The translations under genes were made by a program, and so were the position numbers. A stretch of DNA of 64,000 nucleotides. It comes from Chromatiales bacterium (GTDB lineage: Bacteria; Pseudomonadota; Gammaproteobacteria; UBA6429). Numbering within the stretch: the first letter of the stretch is position 1; each line of letters starts with the position of its first letter. The DNA lies in NCBI GenBank assembly GCA_027076405.1, contig JALTJN010000470.1:1-64000 (forward strand), read 5' to 3'. Below are positions 26,287-34,767 of the stretch, piece by piece. Under the pieces are notes generated by a model. It searched no databases and was not told where the DNA came from. It saw nothing but the letters and a program-made list of their open reading frames with translations.

Positions 26287-27591
26287 ATGGATAATATGAT
26301 GAATAAAAAATTAATACTTTTGTTAGTAAGTGTTGGCATGCTTTTTTCTCCTTTAATTCTTGCCGAGCAGGCAACACGCTGGACTTTAAGTGCAAGCGTT
26401 CAACGGGGTGTTAAAATAGCACCTGAAATAAAAGCTGCAGATGCTGAAATAAGTCAACAAGAAGGTAAGTTAGAACAAGCCGGAGTCTGGCCAAATCCTC
26501 AACTTAGTATTCAGGTCGATAATACCCTTGGATTGGAAGATGCTGCTGGAGGATATTCAGTTACCGAATTTGCAATTTCACAACCTTTACCATTCTCCAG
26601 ATTAAAAAATCAACGCAGACAGGCTTCTGCAAGTCTTGCTAAAGCCAAAGAGAATAAGCGATATCAGCAATTACTGCTGGAGAAAAATATTGCACAGCGT
26701 TTTCACGCTTTGCAATTTGCGCAAGCTAAATTACGATTAGCCGAAAAACGTTTACAACAGGCAAAATATTTTCAAACCAGTGGCCGTAAAGCTGCCTCAA
26801 AAGATTATTTAGTTCGCTACCTGACTCCACTGGAACGTATGCGCTTAAATATAGTTTTGCAGGAAGCGAATCAAACAGTCGCGTCTGCAGAAGGGAAATA
26901 TAATGAAATTCTGGCAAGCTTTAAGGTTCTGTTAGCTATTCAAAGTAAAAAACAGATTGAGTTACCAAGTCTGAAATCCGTATTGATACCCGCTGAAATT
27001 AAAGCGGCAAAAGATAGTCTGCTACGAAACCACCCTGGGTTAGAAGCAAATAAATATGCTGTTGAATCTGCGCGGGCAGGTGTTGTTGTGGCAAAGAGTA
27101 AGCGTTTTAAAGATCCAACATTAACATTATTTCAAGGACAGGATTTTCTTGGCGGACGCAGGCAGGCTTCAACGGGCATTATGTTTAGTTTGCAAGTGCC
27201 TTTATGGAATCAGAATAACGGTATTGTTAAACAGGCAAAAGCACATGTTTATCGTACTCAGGCAGAATTAGAATTTAAAAAGCGCGAGTTAAAAATTAAT
27301 TTTAATAATAGTTATTTACATCTAGGCCATTTAATAGAGCAAGCAAAGAACTATCGAAAAAAAGTACTTCAGCCAGCGAGGCATGTATTTAAGTTAACAC
27401 GTAAAGGATTTTTTGCCGGTGAGTTAAATATTCTTAACCTTATCGATGCCAATAATACTTTTTTTAATACTCAGGAACGCTATCTGGAATTGTTGCAACA
27501 AGGTTGGATAGAACTTGCTGCTGTAAGAAAGAATGCAGGGGTATCTTTGCTGGATAATCGATCTGCCACTCGTTTTGATGAGGTTAATTAA
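26287..27591 (+). CDS. TolC/CzcC-family outer membrane efflux protein
   Basis: This is a 434-residue outer membrane channel component. The signal peptide (KLILLLVSVGMLFSPLILA) is followed by two outer-membrane-efflux-protein repeats of long amphipathic helices; GVWPNPQLSIQVDN and KSKRFKDPTLTLFQGQDFLGGRRQASTGIMFSLQVPLWNQN are the equivalent strands of the two halves. It is of the CzcC type that partners HME-RND pumps. Three clustered ATGs (26287, 26296, 26299) are possible starts and the first is given. The RND pump gene begins 2 bases after its stop codon. Confidence 0.88.
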   Translation: MDNMMNKKLILLLVSVGMLFSPLILAEQATRWTLSASVQRGVKIAPEIKAADAEISQQEGKLEQAGVWPNPQLSIQVDNTLGLEDAAGGYSVTEFAISQPLPFSRLKNQRRQASASLAKAKENKRYQQLLLEKNIAQRFHALQFAQAKLRLAEKRLQQAKYFQTSGRKAASKDYLVRYLTPLERMRLNIVLQEANQTVASAEGKYNEILASFKVLLAIQSKKQIELPSLKSVLIPAEIKAAKDSLLRNHPGLEANKYAVESARAGVVVAKSKRFKDPTLTLFQGQDFLGGRRQASTGIMFSLQVPLWNQNNGIVKQAKAHVYRTQAELEFKKRELKINFNNSYLHLGHLIEQAKNYRKKVLQPARHVFKLTRKGFFAGELNILNLIDANNTFFNTQERYLELLQQGWIELAAVRKNAGVSLLDNRSATRFDEVN

Positions 27592-27593
27592 TT

Positions 27594-30500
27594 ATGATTG
27601 CTAGTTTAATTCGTTTTTCATTGATTCAACGTTTGATGATGTTATTGCTTGCAGTTGCTCTTGCTGGTGCAGGTATTTGGGCTTTTAAAACATTACCGAT
27701 TGATGCTTTTCCTGATATTTCGGCACCACAGGTACAAATTATTGTTAAAGCTCCGGGGTTATCACCAACAGAAGTTGAAAGTCGTATTACATTTTTAATA
27801 GAAATGGAAATGCAGGGTTTGCCAAAGCAAACAATTCTGCGTTCTATTACCAAGTATGCTTTAAGTATTATTAAAATTGATTTTGAAGATGGCACTGATA
27901 TTTACTGGGCGAGAAATCTGGTAAATGAACGTCTTAATCAGGTGTGGAATGATTTACCGGATGGCGTTGATGGAGGTTTAGCGCCTATTACAACACCGTT
28001 AGGTGAAATTTATATGTATCGCATAAAAGGTGATGGATATAGTAATCGTGAATTACGTGCAGTTCAGGACTGGGTAATTTGTCCACGCTTACGCACAGTT
28101 AAAGGTATCGCTGATGTAAATTCTCTAGGTGGAGAAGTTCGTGCTTTTGAAGTGATTCCAGATCCTAAAGCACTTGTAAGATATGGGCTTGTTCTGGATG
28201 ACTTGCAGCAAGCACTTGAAAAAAATAATCGTAATGCCGGTGGCGATCGCATTGAGAGAGGTAAAAAAATGTTGTTGGTGCGCACAGTGGGTTTATTGCG
28301 CAACAAGGAGGATATTCGTCAGGTAACAGTAGCAACACGTCATGGTGTACCGATTGCACTTGGAAAATTGGCCACAGTAAGAATTGGTTCGCTTACCCGT
28401 TATGGTGCCGTAACTGCAGATGGAGAAGGTGAAATAGTGACAGGACTCGCTTTATTGCGCAAAGGAGCCAATAGTCGGACCACAATTGAAGGTATTAAAC
28501 ATGAGTTGGAAATGCTTAAGCAGACGTTACCGGAAGGTATCGAAATTGTTCCTTTTTATGATCGTAGTAAATTAGTAACGACAGCGGTATGGACAGTAGA
28601 AAAAGCCTTAGGTGAAGCCGTCATTTTAGTTTTACTCGTTCTCATTGTCATGTTGGGTAATTTACGAGCCGCTTTAACTGTAGCAATAATATTACCACTG
28701 TCAGTATTATTTACTTTTATCTTAATGCGAATCAGTGGTGTTTCTGCAAACCTGATGTCACTGGGAGGGTTAGCAATTGCCATTGGTATCTTGGTCGATG
28801 CGGCCGTAGTTGTGGTTGAAAATATTCACAGTCAATTAAACAACGCTCCTAAGGGCGTAAACCGTTTACATTTGGTATATCGAGCAGTATTGGAAGTGGC
28901 TACTCCAGTTATTAGTGGTGTGTTAATTATTATTGTTGTTTTTTTACCGTTATTCAGCTTAACCGGGCTGGAAGGAAAAATGTTTAGTCCGTTAGCAATA
29001 ACAATATCATTTGCGTTAATCGGTTCGTTAATATTATCTCTAACGGTTATTCCTGTGTTTGCCAGTTTATTAATGAAATCAGGACATGAAGGTGAAGGCT
29101 GGTTGCTCGAGAAATTAAAAAATATTTATCGTCCGGTTGTTAGCTGGGCATTACGTTTTCGTTCAATAGCGGTATCAACAGCACTATTGGCTTTGGCCGG
29201 TGCGGTTGCACTATTTCCATATATTGGTAAAGAATTTATGCCGATAATGGATGAAGGTTCTACCGTTGTTATCATTGAAAAAGCATCGGATGTTTCGCTT
29301 GCTCATTCTCTGGAAATGGATAAACCTATTCATAAAGCATTTATGGAAATTCCGGAAGTGGTTGGTGTTGTAGCTCGTACCGGTGCGGATGAATTACGTA
29401 TGGACCCGATGGGCTTATATCAAACAGATAATTTTATTATTACCAAACCGCGTGATGAATGGAGTATTGATCAAAATACATTGTTGAAAAAAATACGTGA
29501 AAAACTGGAGCGCTTTGAAGGAATTGATTTTGCTTTTACTCAACCCATTGATATGCGGGTTTCAGAAATGCTAACCGGTGTTCGGGCTGCAATGGCAATT
29601 AAGCTTTACGGTGATGATCTAAAAGTTTTAGAACGTTTGTCTATAGAAATTGAAAAGCAGGTAAATAATACAAAAGGTGCCGTGGATGTTTTCCGTGGTC
29701 GCTTGTCGGGTCAAACTTATTTGCAAATTGATGTACGCCCTTCTGTTATAGCTCGTTATGGTATCAGTGTTGAGGATGTTAATGTGCTGGTTGAAACAGC
29801 TATTGCAGGAAAGGTAGCAACAGACATTATTGAAGATAATAGACGGACAGCAGTTTTATTACGCTATCCACAAACTGCACGAACTACAGCTGATGATATA
29901 AAAGAGCTATTAGTTGAAACACAGGGAGGGGCTAAAATACCATTGCATGTTTTAGCCGATGTACACAATGTTGATGGTCCGGTGGAAATTGCACGTGAAT
30001 CTGCACGTCGTCAGGTTGTTGTGCAGGCAAATGTTGAAAACCGTGATGTGGTGAGTTTTGTTGAAGAAATAAAACAGAAAATTAAAAACAATGTAGTTTT
30101 ACCTCAAGGTTATTATATTACTGTTGGTGGCCAGTTTGAAAATCAACAGCGTGCAGCAAAACGATTGAGTGTTGTTGTCCCTATTGCGATTGTTTTAATT
30201 TTCCTAATGTTATTTATTACCTTTCGTTCTTTAGGTCAGGCGGGATTGATTATTCTAAATATTCCCTTTGCCATGATTGGAGGTGTTGTTAGTTTGTATT
30301 TCTCCGGGCTATATTTATCTGTTCCTGCTTCAGTCGGGTTTATTACCTTGTTTGGCGTTGCGGTTCTGAATGGTGTTGTGATGGTGAGCTTCTTTAATCA
30401 ACTTCGTGAATCTGGACGAACCGTAATGGAAGCAGTACTCGAAGGTGCCGAGCGTCGTTTGCGTCCAGTATTAATGACAGCGTTAATTGCAAGTCTGGGT

Positions 30501-30659
30501 TTAATGCCATTATTGTTTGCTACAGGTCCGGGTTCGGAGTTACAACGTCCATTGGCGGTTGTGGTGATAGGAGGATTATTTAGCTCGACATTGTTGACAT
30601 TAATATTGTTGCCTACCTTATATGCCTGGCTTGAAAGAAGTAAGGAGAAAAAGCTATGA
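27594..30659 (+). CDS. Heavy-metal efflux RND transporter, CusA/CzcA family
   Basis: This is a 1021-residue proton-driven inner membrane pump. It has twelve transmembrane segments arranged as two repeats with large periplasmic loops. The N-terminal LPIDAFPDISAPQVQIIVKAPGLSPTEVE and GLAIAIGILVDAAVVVVENIHSQL (TM4 region) are diagnostic of HME-RND proteins. The TM4 VDAAVVVVEN sequence is closer to the CusA than the CzcA pattern, whereas RMDPMGLYQTDNF in the porter domain follows neither archetype, so the metal cannot be assigned. An unusual feature is that no periplasmic adaptor (CzcB/CusB) gene lies between this gene and the TolC-like gene or anywhere nearby. The next gene overlaps by 4 bases. 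Confidence 0.93.
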   Translation: MIASLIRFSLIQRLMMLLLAVALAGAGIWAFKTLPIDAFPDISAPQVQIIVKAPGLSPTEVESRITFLIEMEMQGLPKQTILRSITKYALSIIKIDFEDGTDIYWARNLVNERLNQVWNDLPDGVDGGLAPITTPLGEIYMYRIKGDGYSNRELRAVQDWVICPRLRTVKGIADVNSLGGEVRAFEVIPDPKALVRYGLVLDDLQQALEKNNRNAGGDRIERGKKMLLVRTVGLLRNKEDIRQVTVATRHGVPIALGKLATVRIGSLTRYGAVTADGEGEIVTGLALLRKGANSRTTIEGIKHELEMLKQTLPEGIEIVPFYDRSKLVTTAVWTVEKALGEAVILVLLVLIVMLGNLRAALTVAIILPLSVLFTFILMRISGVSANLMSLGGLAIAIGILVDAAVVVVENIHSQLNNAPKGVNRLHLVYRAVLEVATPVISGVLIIIVVFLPLFSLTGLEGKMFSPLAITISFALIGSLILSLTVIPVFASLLMKSGHEGEGWLLEKLKNIYRPVVSWALRFRSIAVSTALLALAGAVALFPYIGKEFMPIMDEGSTVVIIEKASDVSLAHSLEMDKPIHKAFMEIPEVVGVVARTGADELRMDPMGLYQTDNFIITKPRDEWSIDQNTLLKKIREKLERFEGIDFAFTQPIDMRVSEMLTGVRAAMAIKLYGDDLKVLERLSIEIEKQVNNTKGAVDVFRGRLSGQTYLQIDVRPSVIARYGISVEDVNVLVETAIAGKVATDIIEDNRRTAVLLRYPQTARTTADDIKELLVETQGGAKIPLHVLADVHNVDGPVEIARESARRQVVVQANVENRDVVSFVEEIKQKIKNNVVLPQGYYITVGGQFENQQRAAKRLSVVVPIAIVLIFLMLFITFRSLGQAGLIILNIPFAMIGGVVSLYFSGLYLSVPASVGFITLFGVAVLNGVVMVSFFNQLRESGRTVMEAVLEGAERRLRPVLMTALIASLGLMPLLFATGPGSELQRPLAVVVIGGLFSSTLLTLILLPTLYAWLERSKEKKL

Positions 30660-30964
30660 AAAATTTAGCATTAGTTGTTCATTCTAATATGAAGCAGGAT
30701 TTGGCTGATCAATTACGCAGTATGCAGCAAATCTCAGGATTTTCGTTTAGTAATATCGAAGGTCATGGAGTGCAGGTTGAAAATGATCCTTTTCTTTCAG
30801 TTCGTGACAAAGTGGTAGGGTTTACTCCGAGAGTAAGGGTCGATATCTTACTTGAAGAAGCTGATGTCGAACCGGTGCTAGAAGTACTCCGTACTTCGGT
30901 CAACGGCATTGTCGGCCATGGAATTTACTGGCTGACAGCCGTTGAAAAAAATGGCTATTTATAG
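30656..30964 (+). CDS. DUF3240 (PII-like) protein
   Basis: This 102-residue cytosolic protein has alternating strands and helices (KNLALVVHSNMKQDLADQLRSM; RVRVDILLEEADVEPVLEVLRTSV; VGHGIYWLTAVE). It fits the DUF3240 family, a PII-like ferredoxin-fold protein that accompanies CusA-type RND pumps. It may sense metal or couple pump activity; this is inference from context. The ATG overlaps the stop codon of the RND gene (ATGA), so translation is coupled. It converges with the cyclic-nucleotide-domain gene. Confidence 0.85.
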   Translation: MKNLALVVHSNMKQDLADQLRSMQQISGFSFSNIEGHGVQVENDPFLSVRDKVVGFTPRVRVDILLEEADVEPVLEVLRTSVNGIVGHGIYWLTAVEKNGYL

Positions 30965-30972
30965 ATACGTTG

Positions 30973-31473
30973 TTAGCGCATAATTCCGCCATACATATAT
31001 TGGTTAAAGCTGGCAATATCCATGCTGACACCACGGAACAGGTGATCAAGGCTCATGATGGCCTGTTCGAGCAGTAACACTGCAATATAAGGATGTTGTA
31101 CGCGTAGACGGTTGTACATAACTTTCGAGATACGCAAGAGGCGGGTATTTTTACTCATGGCGCGAATTCGGGCTGAACGGGGTTGATCGTCAAAAAAAGA
31201 CATTGAGCCCATGAGTTCGCCGGCTTCTAATTCGCCAATTTCGACCTCTTTGCCCTGATTATCATGAAATAAACCGGTAACACCTTCAATAACGAAATAT
31301 AACGCATCACCAATTTCACCAAAATCGGCAATAATACCGCCTTTTTCAACGGAAACGGCTTCGGTGAACTCGAGAAAGGTGTTGACTTCACTTATTGTGA
31401 GGGATTCACAGAATTTATTCTGACAAAGCACATCGTTTAATTCGAATTGCTCAGTCTTACGTTGATGTGGCAT
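30973..31473 (-). CDS. Cyclic nucleotide-binding domain protein without DNA-binding domain
   Basis: This is a 166-residue protein. Residues about 20-135 form a CRP-like cNMP-binding jelly roll, with the phosphate-binding cassette-like segment ELEAGELMGSMSFFDDQPRSARIRAMS near 75-101. The C-terminus after about 140 is too short for a helix-turn-helix. It could be a stand-alone ligand sensor or an interaction module. The arginine in PRSARIRA matches the usual cNMP phosphate contact, but the ligand is unproven. It is convergent with the RND operon, with an 8-base gap. Confidence 0.85.
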   Translation of the reverse strand: MPHQRKTEQFELNDVLCQNKFCESLTISEVNTFLEFTEAVSVEKGGIIADFGEIGDALYFVIEGVTGLFHDNQGKEVEIGELEAGELMGSMSFFDDQPRSARIRAMSKNTRLLRISKVMYNRLRVQHPYIAVLLLEQAIMSLDHLFRGVSMDIASFNQYMYGGIMR

Positions 31474-31607
31474 GGTGGAACTCCTATGAAAAATTAAAGT
31501 CTGTTATAGATAGTATGTAGGGAGTGTTATCGGCAGCTTGCGCTATTTCATGAGATTGCATACCCTAAAATTAGATAACATTGTAAAGGAAAAGGAAATT
31601 GATAAAA

Positions 31608-32240
31608 ATGAAATTTAAATTATTTGTGGCAATATTACTGGGTTCTTTGCTCAGTCATTCAGCAATAGCATCAATTGATGAGGGGATTGAATATAAGCTT
31701 GTTACGCCTAAGCAACCAACAATTACGACAAAAAAAATCGAGGTTGTTGAGTTATTTTGGTATGGCTGTCCACATTGCTATCGATTAGAGCCCCATATGA
31801 AAAAATGGCTAACTAAAAAGCCGGATAATGTGGTTTTTTATCGTGTGCCTGCTGTTTTTAATGCCGCATGGGGTTTACATGCTCGTGCTTTTTATACGGC
31901 AAAATCGCTGGGACTTTTTGACAATGGAAAAACAGAATTTCATGATGCTTTTTTTAATGAAATTCATAAAAATAGAAATCGTTTAAATAAACAAAAGTCC
32001 ATTGAAAGCTTCTTTGCAAAATTTGGTGTTTCAGCAGAAGATTTTAATAATGCTTTTTATTCCTTTTCCGTTAATAACAAAGTTAACCGTGCAGCAGCAT
32101 TGTCTAAACGCTATCAAGCTGAAGGTGTACCGACGATTATTGTGAATGGTAAATACCGGACAGATGGTCCTATGGCTGGTGGCAATGAAGGTATGCTTAA
32201 AGTGGTAGATTTTTTAATTAAAAAAGAATCAAAAAAATAA
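31608..32240 (+). CDS. dsbA: Thiol:disulfide interchange protein DsbA
   Basis: This is a periplasmic oxidase that introduces disulfides. The 210-residue protein has a signal peptide (LFVAILLGSLLSHSAIA), a thioredoxin fold with the active site C54-P-H-C57 in FWYGCPHCYRLEP, an inserted helical domain, and the cis-proline loop GVPTIIVNG. The ATG at 31608 follows AAGGAAAAGGAAA; a TTG at 31599 is an alternative. Disulfide formation would serve Cys-containing exported proteins and the System II cytochrome pathway. It is separated by 82 bases from the acetolactate synthase gene. Confidence 0.95.
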   Translation: MKFKLFVAILLGSLLSHSAIASIDEGIEYKLVTPKQPTITTKKIEVVELFWYGCPHCYRLEPHMKKWLTKKPDNVVFYRVPAVFNAAWGLHARAFYTAKSLGLFDNGKTEFHDAFFNEIHKNRNRLNKQKSIESFFAKFGVSAEDFNNAFYSFSVNNKVNRAAALSKRYQAEGVPTIIVNGKYRTDGPMAGGNEGMLKVVDFLIKKESKK

Positions 32241-32322
32241 TTTAACCAGGTTTTGATCTTGATTTAAGTTTGTAAAAAAAAAGCCGATAGAATTAACAGG
32301 AATAAGGAATAAGGAATAATTA

Positions 32323-33954
32323 ATGAAAGCGGCAGAACTCTTTGTAAAGTGCCTGGAAAATGAAGGCGTTGAATACATCTTCGGGATTCCGGGCGAAGAA
32401 AATCTGGATATGATGGATGCCTTATTGGATTCATCCATTCAGTTTGTGACGGTGCGGCATGAACAAGGTGCTGCTTTTATGGCAGACGTGTATGGTCGCT
32501 TAACCGGTCGTGCCGGTGTGTGTATGGCAACGCTTGGTCCCGGTGCGACAAATCTTATTACCGGTGTGGCAGATGCCAATATGGATCATGCTCCCATTAT
32601 TGCTATTGCCGGTCAGGCAAGCACACACCGTTTACATAAAGAATCACATCAGGTTTTAGATCTGGAACTGATGTTTCAACCGATTACAAAATATTCTTCC
32701 CGTTTATTGACACCAGATATTATTACCGAAGTTGTACGTAAAGCTTTTAAAGTTGCGCAAACAGAAAAGACCGGTGCCTGTTTTATTGAGTTTCCTGAAA
32801 ATATTGCAGAGATGGAAGTGGAAGATGAACCCTTGCCGGTTAAACATGCACATTCACCTGAACCACCCGCAGAACGCGTTGATGTTGCGGCAGAAATCAT
32901 TTCTAACGCAAAAAATCCCATCATACTGGCGGGTAACGGTGTCGTACGGGGTAAGGCATGGAAACAGTTAGATAATTTTGCAGAAGAGTTACGTATTCCT
33001 GTTGCAAATACCTTTATGGCAAAAGGTGTGATTCCCTTTAAGCATGAAATGGCATTAGGCAGTGCCGGCTTGCAGGCTAATGATTATGTGAGTTGTGGGT
33101 TTAGTAAAGCCGATGTGATCATTTGTATTGGTTATGATTTGGTTGAGTACCACCCTTACCTCTGGCACCCGACAAAAGATCGCATCATCATTCATATTGA
33201 TCAGTCACCGGCTGAAGTCGATGCCTTTTATCCTGTGACTTGTGGTGTGGTTGGTGACATTAAACATTCATTGATACGTATTATGGATTTAGCCAGTCCC
33301 AATACCGGTAATCACATGCGTGCATTACGTGATGCGTTGATCGAGGATATGAATCAACACAAAGATGATTATACCGTGCCGATGAAACCGCAGAAAATTA
33401 TCTGGGATTTGCGCACTGCCATGAATATGGAAGATATTGCGATATCGGATGTGGGTGCACACAAAATGTGGATGTCACGTATGTTCCGTTGCGAGTTTCC
33501 CAATACCTGTATTATTTCAAACGGCTTTGCCAGTATGGGTATAGCTGTACCCGGTGCGATTGGAGCAAAGCTTGCATTTCCTGATCGGGGTATTGTCGCC
33601 GTTACCGGTGATGCCGGCTTTTTAATGAACTCGCAAGAAATTGAAACAGCGTTACGTTTAGAAACACCGATTGTTATTTTAATCTGGAATGATTCCGCTT
33701 ATGGCCTGATTGAATGGAAACAAATGAATCAGTTTGGTCGCAAATCAAATATTGATTTTAAAAATCCGGATTTTGTGAAATATGCAGAAAGTTTTGGTGC
33801 AACCGGCTACCGGATAGAAAAAGGTGAGGATTTATTACCAACGCTGAAAAAAGCTTTGGCAGATAAAACGGTAAGCATTATAGATTGCCCGGTTGATTAT
33901 AGTGAAAATCTAAAACTCACTGGCAAGTTAGGTGAAATGGTTTGTCCAATTTAA
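32323..33954 (+). CDS. Acetolactate synthase large-subunit-like TPP enzyme
   Basis: This is a 543-residue thiamine-diphosphate enzyme predicted to condense two pyruvates to acetolactate. The catalytic Glu is in TVRHEQGAAFMADVYGRLTG (about residue 48). GPGATNLITGVADANMDHAPIIAIAGQ follows, and the TPP/Mg motif is GDAGFLMNSQEIETALRLETPIVILIWND near residue 430. No small regulatory subunit (ilvH/ilvN) is adjacent, so a catabolic AlsS-like or a related TPP decarboxylase role is possible. The downstream hydrolase gene overlaps by 13 bases and the GGDEF gene follows, suggesting one transcript. Substrate assignment is by family only. Confidence 0.85.
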   Translation: MKAAELFVKCLENEGVEYIFGIPGEENLDMMDALLDSSIQFVTVRHEQGAAFMADVYGRLTGRAGVCMATLGPGATNLITGVADANMDHAPIIAIAGQASTHRLHKESHQVLDLELMFQPITKYSSRLLTPDIITEVVRKAFKVAQTEKTGACFIEFPENIAEMEVEDEPLPVKHAHSPEPPAERVDVAAEIISNAKNPIILAGNGVVRGKAWKQLDNFAEELRIPVANTFMAKGVIPFKHEMALGSAGLQANDYVSCGFSKADVIICIGYDLVEYHPYLWHPTKDRIIIHIDQSPAEVDAFYPVTCGVVGDIKHSLIRIMDLASPNTGNHMRALRDALIEDMNQHKDDYTVPMKPQKIIWDLRTAMNMEDIAISDVGAHKMWMSRMFRCEFPNTCIISNGFASMGIAVPGAIGAKLAFPDRGIVAVTGDAGFLMNSQEIETALRLETPIVILIWNDSAYGLIEWKQMNQFGRKSNIDFKNPDFVKYAESFGATGYRIEKGEDLLPTLKKALADKTVSIIDCPVDYSENLKLTGKLGEMVCPI

Positions 33955-34766
33955 AGTCAAAAGATAATACGTTACGTATATTAAGTTATAACCTTCAGGT
34001 TGGTATTAAAACAAGTCGACCCAGTCAATATATAACCGGTAGCTGGAAACATCTTATTCCACATTCACAACGTCTAACGAATTTAGATGACACCCTTAAT
34101 TTTCTCGAACAATATGACATTGTAGGTTTACAAGAAACAGATGGCGGTAGCTTAAGAAGTAATTATATTAATCTGACCGAGTATCTGGCTGATCGTGCAC
34201 GTTTTCCCCACTGGTACCATCAGGTTAATCGTAATCTTGGGCATATAGCGAAACATAGTAACGGTCTATTAAGCCGGCAAAAACCCTATGAGATAAAAAA
34301 TATTCGTTTACCCGGTTTAATACCCGGACGACAGGCCATTCTTGCAAAGTATGGAACGAAAGAAGAAACATTAGCTGTTTTTGTTTTGCATCTTGCATTG
34401 AGTAAGCGGGCACGAATGCGGCAGTTAGTGATGATCAGTGAAGAAGTAAATCGCTATGAACATGCCATAGTCATGGGTGATTTGAATTGCAAAATTGACA
34501 GTAATGAAATGCAGTATCTTTTTCGCCAGACACGATTACACGAACCGCTTGAAGAATTACGTACATTTCCAAGTTGGCGACCGCAGCATCATATTGATCA
34601 TATTCTGGTAACATCAGAATTAGAGGTGGTAAAAGCAAAACCGCTTAAACATGTCTGTTCAGATCACTTACCCATTATGATGGAGGTTAAATTACCACCA
34701 ACGATTGTAATTGATAGCAAGCCGCAAAAGTTTAAAAATAAGAGCAATAAAATAGAAGCTGCGTAA
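33942..34766 (+). CDS. Endonuclease/exonuclease/phosphatase (EEP) family protein
   Basis: This is a 274-residue Mg-dependent hydrolase-fold protein. The EEP motifs are present: LRILSYNLQVG (Asn), IVGLQETDGG (catalytic Glu), VMGDLNCKID (Asp/Asn), HHIDHILVT (Asp) and the terminal CSDHLPIMMEV (Asp-His). The DNA, RNA or phospholipid substrate is unknown. The TTG at 33942 lies within the 3' end of the acetolactate synthase gene and has AGGTGA six bases upstream; it is the best start because motif I begins at residue 11. The GGDEF gene starts one base after its stop. Confidence 0.88.
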   Translation: MSNLKSKDNTLRILSYNLQVGIKTSRPSQYITGSWKHLIPHSQRLTNLDDTLNFLEQYDIVGLQETDGGSLRSNYINLTEYLADRARFPHWYHQVNRNLGHIAKHSNGLLSRQKPYEIKNIRLPGLIPGRQAILAKYGTKEETLAVFVLHLALSKRARMRQLVMISEEVNRYEHAIVMGDLNCKIDSNEMQYLFRQTRLHEPLEELRTFPSWRPQHHIDHILVTSELEVVKAKPLKHVCSDHLPIMMEVKLPPTIVIDSKPQKFKNKSNKIEAA

Positions 34767-34767
34767 T

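Noticed and set aside
26287..27591. TolC-like protein as a fusion containing the missing periplasmic adaptor
   Set aside because: At 434 residues it has only the two outer-membrane-efflux repeats and no lipoyl/barrel-sandwich segment.
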